NCBI RefSeq assembly: GCF_014773265.1
Contig: NZ_JACWMY010000008.1
Location: forward strand, 1 to 64,000
Direction: 5' to 3'
Length of the DNA: 64,000 nucleotides
From: Mucilaginibacter pankratovii
GTDB taxonomy: Bacteria; Bacteroidota; Bacteroidia; Sphingobacteriales; Sphingobacteriaceae
Shown: in pieces, positions 1-8,650 of the stretch
How the letters are laid out: the number at the start of each line of letters is the position of its first letter
How positions within the stretch are numbered: position 1 is the stretch's first letter
Program-made: the position numbers and the translations under genes
Notes under the pieces: generated by a model
What the model was told of the DNA's origin: nothing
Databases searched by the model: none
The model's input: only the letters and a program-made list of their open reading frames with translations

Positions 1-55
<55 letters not shown>

Positions 56-211
56 ATAATGTGTTGTTTATATCCAAGCCCTATTAAACTCAATCAATAG
101 AAACTTGTAAAAAAAAATATTCTCTTACATTATCCCTCTATTAATCTCAAGCTTCTTTTTCATTTAGTATAACTGCTCTTCAGCGTTACACTGCATAATT
201 TAATTTTCTAT

Positions 212-225
212 CTCTTTTAAGAACT
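212..225 (-). promoter_or_regulatory. boxA-like motif in the rRNA leader (tentative)
   Basis: On the minus strand the 16S leader reads AGTTCTTAAAAGA here, which resembles the antitermination boxA of rRNA operons (TGCTCTTTAACA in E. coli). A short hairpin (ATGTCTG / CAGACAT, 234-250) lies just upstream of it in the transcript. The match is partial and the call rests on position between the promoters and 16S. Confidence 0.25.
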
Positions 226-373
226 TGTTCGGAATGTCTGTCGCAGACATCCTATATGTTTTCGCATCTCGCAATGCTTAACTTTTCAATTTTTTTTTAG
301 TCTCGAATTGCTCTCGACTTTTTAACGTTTTGCTAACCTCGTTTCCGATTTTCGCTCCCTCGTTTTGGGACTG

Positions 374-404
374 CAAAGGTAGAAAACCTTTTCTATTTCG
401 CAAA
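374..404 (-). promoter_or_regulatory. rRNA promoter, proximal copy
   Basis: On the minus strand TTTG (404-401), exactly 19 bp, then TACCTTTG (381-374). This is the Bacteroidetes primary-sigma promoter (-33 TTTG, -7 TAnnTTTG). It is followed by GCAG and points at the 16S gene. It is the closest of three near-identical tandem promoters. Confidence 0.8.
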
Positions 405-476
405 CTTTATTTTTTTAATTTTCCGTTCGCTTTTTCCCCTTTTCAACACCCGCTTCATTACTGATTTGGCGGGCTG

Positions 477-507
477 CAAAGGTAGTAACCTTTGTTGAAT
501 TTGCAAA
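477..507 (-). promoter_or_regulatory. rRNA promoter, middle copy
   Basis: On the minus strand TTTG (507-504), 19 bp, TACCTTTG (484-477), followed by GCAGCCCGCC. The architecture is the same as in the neighbouring two copies; it lies 103 bp upstream of the proximal one. Confidence 0.8.
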
Positions 508-573
508 CTTTATTTTTTAATTTTTAGCTGCTTATTTTTTCAGAGAACAACCCGCTATTTCGTTTGCGGGCTG

Positions 574-604
574 CAAAGGTACGCAGCTTTTTTGTTTTTG
601 CAAA
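574..604 (-). promoter_or_regulatory. rRNA promoter, distal copy
   Basis: On the minus strand TTTG (604-601), 19 bp, TACCTTTG (581-574), followed by GCAGCCCGC. It is the furthest upstream of three tandem rRNA promoters, 97 bp from the middle copy. An A/T-rich stretch upstream could act as an UP-like element. Confidence 0.8.
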
Positions 605-1640
605 TACTTTGCAAGCTATTTGCTTAGTGTAGTTTTAACACGTTGAAAAAGAGGGAGAAAAAATTGCGGGGATTATACCGATTGAGGGATGATTGCACCG
701 ATAGCTGCTAAAAACATACTATAACTGCATTTATTGTATTTGTTAGCGCCAGAAAATTTAAGCTATTGCTTTGGTTTTGCTGAATGGCTTTGCTAATAGT
801 CGTATTAAATATTAATAGTGCTTAAATAACAACATCGGCTGCTCATTGCCGCAGGGGCTACTTCGTTTGATGCACCAAAAGAAGCAAAAGTGCTTTCACC
901 AGAGAGGCTTCTTTACCGCACAGGCCTTTACCCTGCAAACCGGCCAGAACCACGGGCTGTGAAAATTTGCCCCTTGCTTCGCCGCCCAATCCCTGCGCTT
1001 CAGCAAAAATTCAAATGCCCTCCCTCCGCACCACCCACCACGTTCTGCCCGCTTTCGCCCGAAGCTGTTCTGCTGAGTGAGAGGATTGGTCTCCGAAAAA
1101 AAATCCTTCAATCTTTTAATCCCATAAATCAAGGTTCAGACAATCAACGGAATCATTTAATCATTGAAATCAGCTGTTCAGATAAACCGCGTTAGGGATG
1201 GGCGCGGATACCGGCCATGTGCGTAAGGCCTACAGGCGTATGAGCCCGGGCCCCAGGCATCGCCCAAAATGAGATAAAAGACGGAAGGATAAAGGAGAAA
1301 GGAAAACATCATACATATAATAGCGTACTCCTTATAATATACTAATCACAGTTCTTTACCACAAACCAGCTCTCACTACCCCTTACCCCCACCTGCCATT
1401 CTCGTTTCTATATATACCTTATAATTGTGCACTTCTCTATATTTAAGACAAGCCCTCCTATTAGCTACGAAAAAAGACCACATATATACCATATACAACC
1501 CACCCCTATACATACTATATACAACCCCTCTCCAACCATGAACCATCAACTTAATTCCTAACGTTAAAAGATGTTAAATACATGCCTTATATATATAAGG
1601 TGCAAAAACGTCGTTATATATTCGTCCACTAAATAAATAA
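605..1640. other. gene-free region of about 1 kb upstream of bamD
   Basis: No convincing coding region is seen. Open frames near 890-1195 on both strands have compositionally odd, low-similarity translations and no ribosome-binding context. Positions 1105-1150 carry a member of a dispersed motif (a degenerate ATTC/TTTAAT run followed by GGTTCAGACAAT) that recurs near 29275, 29475 and 41545. Positions 1300-1640 are A/T-rich with no obvious structure. Confidence 0.5.
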
Positions 1641-1671
1641 TTGACTGATTTATAATATTCAACTATCTTTG
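1641..1671 (+). promoter_or_regulatory. bamD promoter, probably leaderless or ultra-short leader
   Basis: TTG (1641-1643), 20 bp, TATCTTTG (1664-1671): a full match to the Bacteroidetes -7 element TAnnTTTG with a -33 TTG. The bamD ATG follows only four bases after the -7 box, so transcription would begin at or next to the start codon. Confidence 0.6.
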
Positions 1672-1675
1672 CAAA

Positions 1676-2608
1676 ATGTTTAAAAAACAACTACACATTA
1701 TTTCGGGCGTATTGCTACTATTAATTATTGCGCTCGGCAGTTGTAAAAGCAAGTACGAAAAGCTAAAGGCCAGTAACGATAACGCCAAGAAATACTCGGA
1801 AGCGGTAAAGTTTTATAATAAAAAGGAGTACAGTAAAGCGCTTGGTTTGTTTGAAGACCTGGTTACCATTTACCGTGGCCGCGCCGGTGCGGAAGACCTA
1901 TATTACTACTACGCTTATACCAACTATAAGCTGAAGGATTATACATCGGCCCGTTACCACTTTAAAACATTTGCGGATACGTACCCTACCAGCCCGCGTG
2001 CTGAGGAGTGCCGTTTTATTGCCGCTTACTGTTTCTACCTCGATTCGCCGATATACTCGCTTGATCAGGAGAACACTACTAAAGCCATTGAGAGCCTGCA
2101 GTTGTTTATTAACCTTTACCCAAAAAGCGACCGTGTTACCGAAGCAAGTAAGCTGATACAAAACCTGCGCGATAAGCTGGAGCGTAAAGCTTACGAAAAC
2201 GCGAAATTGTATTTAACCATTGGCGATTTCCAGGCAGCGGTTATTGCGTTTAATAACACCCTGCGCGATTACCCTGACACTAAATACGCAGAAGAGCTTG
2301 AGTATTTGGCTATAAAAGCGCAATACCAATACGCACAGGTGAGCAGCGAACAACGCCAGGAAGAGCGCTTTGGGCTGGTAATAGCAGGCACCGACCAGTT
2401 TGCAGAGAAATACACAGGCAGCAAGTACTTAAAAGAAACCGCCGACTATAAAAAAGATAGCGAGCGTGGCATAGTACAGGCAAAACGTGTTTTAGCCGAA
2501 TTGGCTTACAACCCTAAACTGGCCGAGAAGGTTGCCAAAAAGGATACTACCAAAGGCGCGCAGCCACCGTCCATTAAGGATAGAGATAATCAGAAAATAC
2601 CATATTAA
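1676..2608 (+). CDS. bamD: BamD, outer-membrane protein assembly lipoprotein
   Basis: 310 aa. An N-terminal hydrophobic stretch ends in the lipobox LGSC with the lipidated cysteine at residue 23, so this is a lipoprotein. The body is helical TPR-like repeats (for example EYSKALGLFEDLVTIY at about 51-66 and DYTSARYHFKTFADTYP at about 88-104), as in the BamD/YfiO family that works with BamA to fold beta-barrel proteins into the outer membrane. The charged C-terminal tail is typical. It is followed 26 bp later by the omega subunit gene, an arrangement common in Bacteroidetes. The start is fixed by the signal peptide. The family call is strong. Confidence 0.93.
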   Translation: MFKKQLHIISGVLLLLIIALGSCKSKYEKLKASNDNAKKYSEAVKFYNKKEYSKALGLFEDLVTIYRGRAGAEDLYYYYAYTNYKLKDYTSARYHFKTFADTYPTSPRAEECRFIAAYCFYLDSPIYSLDQENTTKAIESLQLFINLYPKSDRVTEASKLIQNLRDKLERKAYENAKLYLTIGDFQAAVIAFNNTLRDYPDTKYAEELEYLAIKAQYQYAQVSSEQRQEERFGLVIAGTDQFAEKYTGSKYLKETADYKKDSERGIVQAKRVLAELAYNPKLAEKVAKKDTTKGAQPPSIKDRDNQKIPY

Positions 2609-2634
2609 TACATAAAGCATTTTAAATAACAGAC

Positions 2635-2970
2635 ATGAGCACCACTAACACAAATAAATCAACAGTAGCCAGCAGCACCGTAACACGTGACCTGCGTGAA
2701 CTGGATGTGAAAACCGACAACATTTATGAGTCGCTTGTAATTATGTCAAAAAGGGCAAACCAGATATCAAACAACATAAAGGAAGAGTTACACCAAAAAC
2801 TTTCTGAATTTGCATCGGCAAATGATAACCTGGAAGAAGTTTTTGAAAACCGCGAGCAGATTGAGATCTCTAAATATTACGAAAAATTGCCTAAACCTAC
2901 TTTGGTAGCTGTTCAGGAGTTTTTAGAGGATAAGGTTTACTACCGTAACCCAAGCAAAGAACAGCAATAG
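2635..2970 (+). CDS. rpoZ: RNA polymerase omega subunit (Bacteroidetes type)
   Basis: 111 aa. The segment SKRANQISNNIKEELHQKL (about 38-56) carries the Arg-Ala-xx-Ile core by which omega subunits clamp the beta' C-terminus. The C-terminal part (KYYEKLPKPTLVAVQEFLED) is characteristic of the divergent Bacteroidetes form. Its place between bamD and coaBC matches the conserved Bacteroidetes gene order, which supports the call more than sequence alone. It probably shares the bamD transcript and is closed by the terminator at 3031. Confidence 0.85.
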   Translation: MSTTNTNKSTVASSTVTRDLRELDVKTDNIYESLVIMSKRANQISNNIKEELHQKLSEFASANDNLEEVFENREQIEISKYYEKLPKPTLVAVQEFLEDKVYYRNPSKEQQ

Positions 2971-3030
2971 TAAAAGCCCCCCAGCCCCCGCTGGTTAGCG
3001 GAGGAGCTTTTGATTTGCATGATATTATTA

Positions 3031-3052
3031 AAACTCCCTATGGGAGTTTTTT
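3031..3052 (+). terminator. Rho-independent terminator after rpoZ
   Basis: AAACTCCC (3031-3038), loop TAT, GGGAGTTT (3042-3049) followed by a T run. It is a compact, perfect 8-bp stem 60 bp after the omega stop codon. Confidence 0.8.
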
Positions 3053-3066
3053 TGTTACTTTGAGTT

Positions 3067-3374
3067 TTAATATCGAATAATGAATTTCGAATAATGAACG
3101 CCGATTTAAGGCATGAAGTGTTCGAAACCTTAGGGTGATGTCCGCATGGTGAGTCGACTCACCCCCCGCCCCCTCTCTGCTTCGCAAAGAAGGGGGAAAA
3201 TTGGGGCTATTTTTTCTTTCTTCACCCTCTTTGCGCAGCAGAGAGGGTCGACGCACGGAGTGCCGTCGGGGTGAGTTAAATATACGCGCGACACGAGAGA
3301 TTTTAAGGTTTCGAACCCTCATGAAGTTAAAACCTTTTATCATTCGATATTCAGTATTCGGTGTTCGATATTAA
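3067..3374. repeat. nested inverted-repeat element between rpoZ and coaBC
   Basis: The whole 308-bp gap is one nested palindrome. The outer arms are TTAATATCGAATAATGAA (from 3067) and its near-complement ending TTCGATATTAA at 3374. The next layer is GTTCGAAACCTTA (near 3119) against TAAGGTTTCGAAC (near 3303). The inner arms are CTCACCCC (3158) and GGGGTGAG (3275), with two small G/C hairpins inside. No coding function is apparent; it looks like a composite of palindromic intergenic repeats. Confidence 0.6.
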
Positions 3375-3392
3375 TTCCCACATTAGGGGCTT

Positions 3393-4595
3393 ATGCTTGA
3401 ATCTAAAAAAGTCATTCTCGGTGTTTGCGGTAGCATAGCGGCCTACAAATCTGCTACGCTGGTACGCTTGCTGGTAAAAGCCGGTGCGCAGGTGCAGGTG
3501 GTGATGACACCCGATGCTACCAATTTTATTACACCGCTCACCTTATCAACCCTATCTAAACGCCCGGTTTACAGCGAATACTTTAAATCCGAAACCGGCG
3601 AGTGGAACAACCATGTGGAACTTGGCCTTTGGGGCGACCTGATGATCATAGCACCTGCCAGCGCCAACACCATGGCCAAAATGGCGGGCGGGCTGGTAGA
3701 TAACCTGCTTACCGCGGTATATCTTTCGGCAAAGTGCCCGGTTTATTTTGCCCCGGCCATGGACCTTGATATGTGGAAACACGAAGCCACGCAGGAGAAC
3801 ATCAGCAAAATACAATCCTTCCAAAACATACTGATCCCTCCCGGCAGCGGTGAACTGGCCAGCGGACTGCACGGTGAAGGCCGCATGGCCGAACCTGAGG
3901 AGATTATAGCTTTTGTTGAGGCAGATATCAAACAAAAGCTACCCTTAGTAAATCACAAAGTATTGGTAACCGCCGGCCCAACTTACGAGGCGATAGACCC
4001 GGTAAGGTTTATTGGTAACCATTCATCGGGCAAAATGGGTTTTGCTATTGCGGATGAGCTGGCGGCTTTGGGTGCCGATGTAACCTTAATAGCCGGCCCC
4101 ACAGCGCAACAAAGTAAACAACGGAGCATTAAACGTATTGATGTTACCAGCGCTGCCGATATGCTGCGCGAGTGTTTAGCGAATTTTGCCAATGCCGATG
4201 GCTGCATTATGTGCGCTGCCGTAGCAGATTACACGCCTGCTGTTGTTGCCGAACAAAAGATAAAGAAGCAGGACGGCGGCTTAACCATCGAACTCAAAAA
4301 AACTACCGATATACTAAAAACCCTTGGCCAGCAAAAACGCGAAGGGCAAGTGTTGGTTGGCTTTGCGCTGGAAACCAATAACGAGGAAGAGTATGCTATC
4401 GCGAAGCTGAAAAATAAGAACCTGGACATGATCGTGCTGAATTCGCTAAACGATACCGGTGCCGGTTTTAAAGGCGATACCAATAAAATAACGATGATTG
4501 ATAAGGCGCTGAACAAAACCACCTTCGCGCTGAAAAATAAAAATGAGGTGGCAAAGGATATTTGTGCTAAATTTATCCAACTGCTAAAATCATGA
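3393..4595 (+). CDS. coaBC: CoaBC, phosphopantothenoylcysteine synthetase/decarboxylase
   Basis: 400 aa bifunctional enzyme for two consecutive steps of coenzyme A synthesis: CTP-dependent coupling of 4'-phosphopantothenate to cysteine (CoaB) and FMN-dependent decarboxylation to 4'-phosphopantetheine (CoaC). The N-terminal flavoprotein domain (about 1-185) starts GVCGSIAAYKS and has the catalytic His74 in NNHVELGLWGD and the substrate motif PAMD (121-124; Asn is usual in many phyla at the last position). The CoaB domain (about 188-400) shows GPTYEAIDPVRFIGNHSSG and AAVADYTP. The last codons overlap the next start by 4 bp (ATGA), so the two are translationally coupled. Confidence 0.95.
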   Translation: MLESKKVILGVCGSIAAYKSATLVRLLVKAGAQVQVVMTPDATNFITPLTLSTLSKRPVYSEYFKSETGEWNNHVELGLWGDLMIIAPASANTMAKMAGGLVDNLLTAVYLSAKCPVYFAPAMDLDMWKHEATQENISKIQSFQNILIPPGSGELASGLHGEGRMAEPEEIIAFVEADIKQKLPLVNHKVLVTAGPTYEAIDPVRFIGNHSSGKMGFAIADELAALGADVTLIAGPTAQQSKQRSIKRIDVTSAADMLRECLANFANADGCIMCAAVADYTPAVVAEQKIKKQDGGLTIELKKTTDILKTLGQQKREGQVLVGFALETNNEEEYAIAKLKNKNLDMIVLNSLNDTGAGFKGDTNKITMIDKALNKTTFALKNKNEVAKDICAKFIQLLKS

Positions 4596-5482
4596 AACGC
4601 TGCCTGCTCATCGCCACTTTGCTTTTTACCTGTTGCTTTGCGCAAGCGCAGGATTTAAACGCACGGGTAAAAATATTAACACCCAAAATACAGGTGAGCA
4701 ATAAGCGCATCTTCACCACGCTGGAAACCGCGATGAAGGATTTTCTGAACAGCCGTAAATGGGCCGCAGATGCCATCGCCCCAAACGAACGCATCAACTG
4801 CAACTTTGTATTGAATATTACCAACTGGGATGGCGGCAGCAATTTTAGCTGCGAAATGCAGGTACAATCCTCCCGCCCGGTTTTTAACTCCAGCTATAGC
4901 ACTACCCTGCTTAACATTAACGATAGGGATGTAGATTTTACTTATACCGAAGGCCAAACCATCGATTACAGCGACCAGAATTTTCAGAGCAACCTCAGCT
5001 CGGTAATGGCTTTTTACGCTTATATTATTGTAGGGATGGATTACGATTCGTTCTCGCGCTATGGCGGCAGTCCGTATTTTGCGCAGGCGCAAACGGTTGT
5101 ACAAAACGCCCAAACGGCATCCTATAAAGGCTGGAAGGCTTTCGACAGCAACCTAAACCGTTACTGGCTATCAGAAAATCTGAATAATAAGCTGTACAAT
5201 AACCTCCGCAGTTTTATATACGATTATCACCGCAATGGCCTGGATCTGATGGCCGATAACCCCACCAAAGCACGCAAAGCGATCAGCGCCCTATTGCCCC
5301 AGCTTACCCAGGTAGATCGTAAACGTATAGGATCATACTTGCCGCTTGCATTTTTTACGGCCAAGGATGATGAATTTGTATCTATTTTCAGCAAAGCCAT
5401 CGGCCCCGAAAAGGCACAGGCCATGAATACCCTGCTAAAGGCAGATCCATCAAACGGGAATAAGTATGAGACGCTGAAGTAA
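4592..5482 (+). CDS. DUF4835 family secreted protein (PorD-like)
   Basis: 296 aa with a signal peptide (MKRCLLIATLLFTCCFAQAQ, cleavage after AQA). The mature sequence matches the DUF4835 family, conserved beside coaBC in Bacteroidetes; a member in Porphyromonas is named PorD and linked to the type IX secretion/gliding machinery. The alternation of short beta-rich segments and a helical C-terminal half fits a periplasmic protein. Coupled to coaBC by a 4-bp overlap. In many Bacteroidetes recN follows directly; here it does not, and recN lies at the far end of this window on the other strand. Confidence 0.8.
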   Translation: MKRCLLIATLLFTCCFAQAQDLNARVKILTPKIQVSNKRIFTTLETAMKDFLNSRKWAADAIAPNERINCNFVLNITNWDGGSNFSCEMQVQSSRPVFNSSYSTTLLNINDRDVDFTYTEGQTIDYSDQNFQSNLSSVMAFYAYIIVGMDYDSFSRYGGSPYFAQAQTVVQNAQTASYKGWKAFDSNLNRYWLSENLNNKLYNNLRSFIYDYHRNGLDLMADNPTKARKAISALLPQLTQVDRKRIGSYLPLAFFTAKDDEFVSIFSKAIGPEKAQAMNTLLKADPSNGNKYETLK

Positions 5483-5486
5483 TTTA

Positions 5487-5577
5487 GAGGCAAGAGGTGA
5501 GAATCAAGAGACAAGAAATAGCATGTTTTGAAGCCCATTCTTTTTGTCTTGATTCCTGGCTCTTGATTCTTGCTTCT
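5487..5577. repeat. palindromic repeat, CAAGAATCAAGAGACAAG family
   Basis: The left arm contains GAATCAAGAGACAAGAAA and the right arm TTTGTCTTGATTCCTGGCTC followed by TTGATTCTTGCTTC, an imperfect inverted repeat directly after the DUF4835 stop. The same words recur at 6670-6736 and, as a better palindrome, at 39159-39311. Confidence 0.6.
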
Positions 5578-5671
5578 ATCTTCCGCTGTAACAATTCCCC
5601 CATCCCACTGTCCAATACTAAAACGGCATAAAAGCTAATTAATCATTTACAAAACTAAACACCTACATATC

Positions 5672-5950
5672 ATGGCATCAAAAGAATCATTCTCTATTAA
5701 CGGAGAAAGCATCGTTAAAAAAGTAAAAGAACTAATAAACGAAGGCAACGTAACCAAAATAACTATCACCAACCACGACGGTAAAGAGATCATGAGTTTC
5801 CCGGTTACCTACGGGCTGGTTGGGCTATTGATGGCACCAATATTCGCGGCAGTTGGCGCAGCAGCGGCACTGTTAACGGAGTGTACCATCACTGTTGAGC
5901 GCAAAGGCGATGAGCCGGAAGAGAAGGAAGAGATCAATAAGTTTGAATAG
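5672..5950 (+). CDS. DUF4342 domain protein
   Basis: 92 aa. The sequence has the DUF4342 layout: an N-terminal amphipathic part (SIVKKVKELINEGNVTKITI, a UBA-like start), then a short beta segment, one hydrophobic segment rich in Gly/Ala (VTYGLVGLLMAPIFAAVGAAAALL, about 45-68) that could sit in the membrane, and an acidic tail. The function of the family is unknown. It stands alone, followed by a palindromic element. Confidence 0.7.
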   Translation: MASKESFSINGESIVKKVKELINEGNVTKITITNHDGKEIMSFPVTYGLVGLLMAPIFAAVGAAAALLTECTITVERKGDEPEEKEEINKFE

Positions 5951-5976
5951 GCAATTAGCTTATCAGGCTAATATAT

Positions 5977-6104
5977 TCATTGCCGTCGGTTTCAAACCGA
6001 CGGAAGAAGCAATAATTGTTGGCTTTAGCCGAATTCGCAATGAGTTTGGCTAAAGCCTTTTTGTTTATCTATTCATCCGTCGGTTAAAACCGACGGCAAT
6101 GAAA
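5977..6104. repeat. nested palindromic element, 128 bp
   Basis: Outer arms TTCATTGCCGTCGGTTT (5977) and CCGACGGCAATGAAA (ending 6104). Each arm is itself a small hairpin (CCGTCGGTTTCAAACCGACGG and its partner near 6077-6096). The core is a third hairpin, GGCTTTAGCC / GGCTAAAGCC (6021-6057), followed by a T run that could end transcription rightwards. It has the form of a MITE- or REP-like element without coding capacity. Confidence 0.7.
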
Positions 6105-6135
6105 GTGGTTTTTGCCTCCCCTATTTACCAATGAA

Positions 6136-6438
6136 TCACAGCACCACTCCCTCAATCAAAACAATTTTCTCTACCGATCTATCCTTCATTTCCATAAACG
6201 CCAGCCGTTTTGGGTCGGTTTTGTAGCCTTCAAAATCGGCTTTGCTGCTAAAGGTCACCAGGTGAATTTCGTATGGTAATTCTTGGCAGCTTTCTACAAA
6301 CGCGCTGGCATTGGGCCTGATGCGGTAAAGGAGTGTGCCGTTATGATCCTTTAAAAGCGGCAGTACTTTATCCTCGAAAGCGTGAAATTCTGCCTCGCAT
6401 CCGGGTTTGATGAAGATGAGTTGGGTGTAGTAAAGCAT
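6136..6438 (-). CDS. DUF1330-like small dimeric alpha/beta-barrel protein
   Basis: 100 aa. The pattern YYTQLIFIKPGCEAEFHAFEDKVLPLL, then a central RIRP strand, and FSSKADFEGYKTDPKRLAF matches small ferredoxin-like-fold proteins of the DUF1330/ABM type. The biochemical role cannot be read from the sequence. It is a monocistronic minus-strand gene between two intergenic repeats. Confidence 0.6.
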   Translation of the reverse strand: MLYYTQLIFIKPGCEAEFHAFEDKVLPLLKDHNGTLLYRIRPNASAFVESCQELPYEIHLVTFSSKADFEGYKTDPKRLAFMEMKDRSVEKIVLIEGVVL

Positions 6439-6588
6439 AATGTTAACAATTGGTTAAGCTGAAAGTAAAGCTAATATAACCAACAAACCTAAAAAAGCAA
6501 CTGCGAGGAAGAGGTAATGAAAGCAGCCAAAGACATCTTTTTGATGCTAACCCTGAAAAATGATAAATTATTGATTATCAATAACTTA

Positions 6589-6620
6589 AAAAGTTAACAT
6601 CGTGAATTGTGTTAACTTTT
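6589..6620. other. perfect hairpin upstream of recJ
   Basis: AAAAGTTAACA (6589-6599), 10-base loop, TGTTAACTTTT (6610-6620). The stem is A/T-rich with T runs on both sides, so it could terminate transcription in either direction or be an operator. Nothing nearby decides. Confidence 0.4.
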
Positions 6621-6720
6621 GTAAACTTTTTTGCAGTGAGTACAACTAAACTCACCCTTTTTTATTTCTCACATCTTGATTCTTGTTTCTTACTTCTTGA
6701 TTCTTCCTCTTTTCCCCACC

Positions 6721-6752
6721 TTGTCTTCTTGCCTCTCTTTTTCCTATCTTTA
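6721..6752 (+). promoter_or_regulatory. candidate recJ promoter
   Basis: TTG (6721-6723), 21 bp, TATCTTTA (6745-6752), one base off the Bacteroidetes -7 consensus TAnnTTTG. The recJ ATG is 25 bases downstream. The -33 element lies at the end of a TCTTGATTCTT-type repeat tract (6670-6736). Confidence 0.4.
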
Positions 6753-6777
6753 CACCCTAAAAATCTAACAAATATTT

Positions 6778-8487
6778 ATGGCGAAAAGGTGGGTGTTAAA
6801 AGATGCGGCAGACGAGGATATCGTACAGCAACTGGCAGAGCAGCTTAACATCAGCAAGGTTTTGAGCAATATGCTGGCCCAGCGCGGCATCCGCGATTTT
6901 GAAGAAGCCAAATACTTTTTCCGCCCGAGTCCGTTGCACCTGCACGATCCTTTCCTGATGCAGGATATGGAAAAAGCTATCGACCGCATAGATACCGCCA
7001 TTGCCGCCAACGAAAAGGTTTTAATTTATGGCGATTACGATGTAGACGGCACAACAGCCGTTGCCCTGGTGTACAGCTTCTTTAAAAAGCACCACGCCAA
7101 TATCGAGTATTATATTCCCGACAGGTACAAAGAGGGCTACGGCATCTCTACTGCGGGTATAGATTATGCAGCCGCTAATGGCTTTACGCTCATCATCGCG
7201 CTGGATTGCGGCATAAAATCTGTAGATAAAATTGCTTATGCCAATACATTGGGCGTTGATTTTATTATTTGCGATCACCACTTGCCGGGCGACGAACTAC
7301 CCGCTGCGGTAGCCATCCTCGATCCCAAACGCTCCGATTGCCAGTATCCTTATAAAGAACTCTCCGGCTGTGGCATTGGCCTAAAACTGGCGCAGGCCTA
7401 TGCAGAAAAACACGATCTGCCTTTTGAAGAAGTAAGCAGCTATTTCGACCTGGCATGTATCAGCATTGCCTGCGATATTGTACACATCACCGGCGAGAAC
7501 CGTGTGCTGGCTTACTTCGGCTTGCAAAAAATAAACGAGAACCCCTGCATCGGTGTAAAAATGCTGATGGAAGTTGCCGGTCGTAAAGGGCCGTATACCA
7601 TCAGCGATGTGGTGTTTTTATTGGGCCCGCGTATTAACGCCGCCGGCCGGATAGATGATGCCAAAGATGCCGTACAGCTATTGATAGCCTGCCACGAGGA
7701 TGATGCCAAAGAAAAAGGCCTGCTGATAAACGAGCGCAACCAGGAACGCAAAGGGCACGACCAGCAAATTACCGACGAGGCCCTGAGCCTGATTGATAAT
7801 GATGCCATCCTCATCGGAAAAAAATCTACCGTGGTTTTCAACGAGCGGTGGCACAAGGGCGTTATCGGCATCGTGGCATCGCGGTTAACCGAAAAATATT
7901 ACCGCCCAACCGTGGTGCTTACCCGCAGTAATGGGCATGTGGCAGGTTCCGCGCGCTCCGTTTTGGGATATGATCTTTACGAGGCGCTTTGCGGCTGCAG
8001 CGATCTGCTGCTGCAATTCGGCGGGCACAAATATGCGGCCGGCCTCACCATGCAGCCCGAGCAGGTGCCCGCTTTTATCGAGCGGTTTGAAGAAGTGGTA
8101 AGCAATACCATTACCGATGAACAACTGATACAGCAGGTTTTGATAGATGCGGAGATCGGGTTGGCGGATATCGAATCAAAATTCTTCAGGATCCTGAACC
8201 AATTTGCACCGTTTGGCCCCGAGAATATGGCCCCGGTATTCCTGAGCAAAAATGTGTATGTTAGCGGCAATGCCGGTTTGGTGGGTGGCAATCACGTAAA
8301 AATGAGCGTGATGCAGCCGGGTTCGGCAGCTTTCAGTTGCATTGCATTTAACCATGCCGAATACCTGCCGCAACTGAAGCCCGGCGTACCCTTTGATATT
8401 TGCTACGCCATAGAAGAAAATGTTTGGCGCGAGCAGCGAACAATACAGTTGAATATAAAAGGGATAACGATGGTGAGTGGTGAATAG
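6778..8487 (+). CDS. recJ: RecJ, single-stranded-DNA-specific 5'-3' exonuclease
   Basis: 569 aa, full length for the family. DHH-phosphoesterase motifs: YGDYDVDGTT (84-92), the CDHH motif (165-168) with following LPGDE, and a later DPKRSDC/LSGCGIGLK block; the DHHA1 domain follows with GGHKYAAGLT near 420. RecJ degrades 5'-ended single strands in recombinational and mismatch repair with Mn2+/Mg2+ bound by these Asp/His residues. The final codons (MVSGE) and the stop lie inside an AGTGAGTGGTGAATAGTGAG-type low-complexity tract, so the extreme C-terminus may be repeat-derived. Confidence 0.95.
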   Translation: MAKRWVLKDAADEDIVQQLAEQLNISKVLSNMLAQRGIRDFEEAKYFFRPSPLHLHDPFLMQDMEKAIDRIDTAIAANEKVLIYGDYDVDGTTAVALVYSFFKKHHANIEYYIPDRYKEGYGISTAGIDYAAANGFTLIIALDCGIKSVDKIAYANTLGVDFIICDHHLPGDELPAAVAILDPKRSDCQYPYKELSGCGIGLKLAQAYAEKHDLPFEEVSSYFDLACISIACDIVHITGENRVLAYFGLQKINENPCIGVKMLMEVAGRKGPYTISDVVFLLGPRINAAGRIDDAKDAVQLLIACHEDDAKEKGLLINERNQERKGHDQQITDEALSLIDNDAILIGKKSTVVFNERWHKGVIGIVASRLTEKYYRPTVVLTRSNGHVAGSARSVLGYDLYEALCGCSDLLLQFGGHKYAAGLTMQPEQVPAFIERFEEVVSNTITDEQLIQQVLIDAEIGLADIESKFFRILNQFAPFGPENMAPVFLSKNVYVSGNAGLVGGNHVKMSVMQPGSAAFSCIAFNHAEYLPQLKPGVPFDICYAIEENVWREQRTIQLNIKGITMVSGE

Positions 8488-8529
8488 TGAGCGGTGAATG
8501 GTAAGTCTTTATCACAAACAAATCCGCGC

Positions 8530-8611
8530 GTCATTGCGAGGCACGAAGCAATCTCTACGCAGGACAAGCTGCCGTGTATAGTTTAGAGATTGCTTTGTTC
8601 CTCGCAATGAC
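8530..8611. repeat. palindromic repeat, GTCATTGCGAGG family (copy 1)
   Basis: Arms GTCATTGCGAGGCACGAAG with CAATCTCTA (8530 on) and TAGAGATTGCTTTG then TTCCTCGCAATGAC (to 8611). Length 82 bp, non-coding. Related copies: 18627-18721, 26174-26297, 51618-51711, 61669-61816 and the GIY-YIG-bearing element 15487-15918. Confidence 0.8.
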
Positions 8612-8650
8612 TAGGATAGTTTTCCGTTATAGCGGTAATAATTAAGAGAT

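Noticed and set aside
890-1195. Open frames on both strands in the region upstream of bamD
   Set aside because: Translations are Pro/Arg-rich with no recognisable domain, the two strands mirror each other, and the sequence is repeat-like; no promoter or ribosome-binding context.
3038-3343. A minus-strand open frame of 101 codons between rpoZ and coaBC
   Set aside because: It lies entirely inside the nested inverted repeat and its protein is low complexity.
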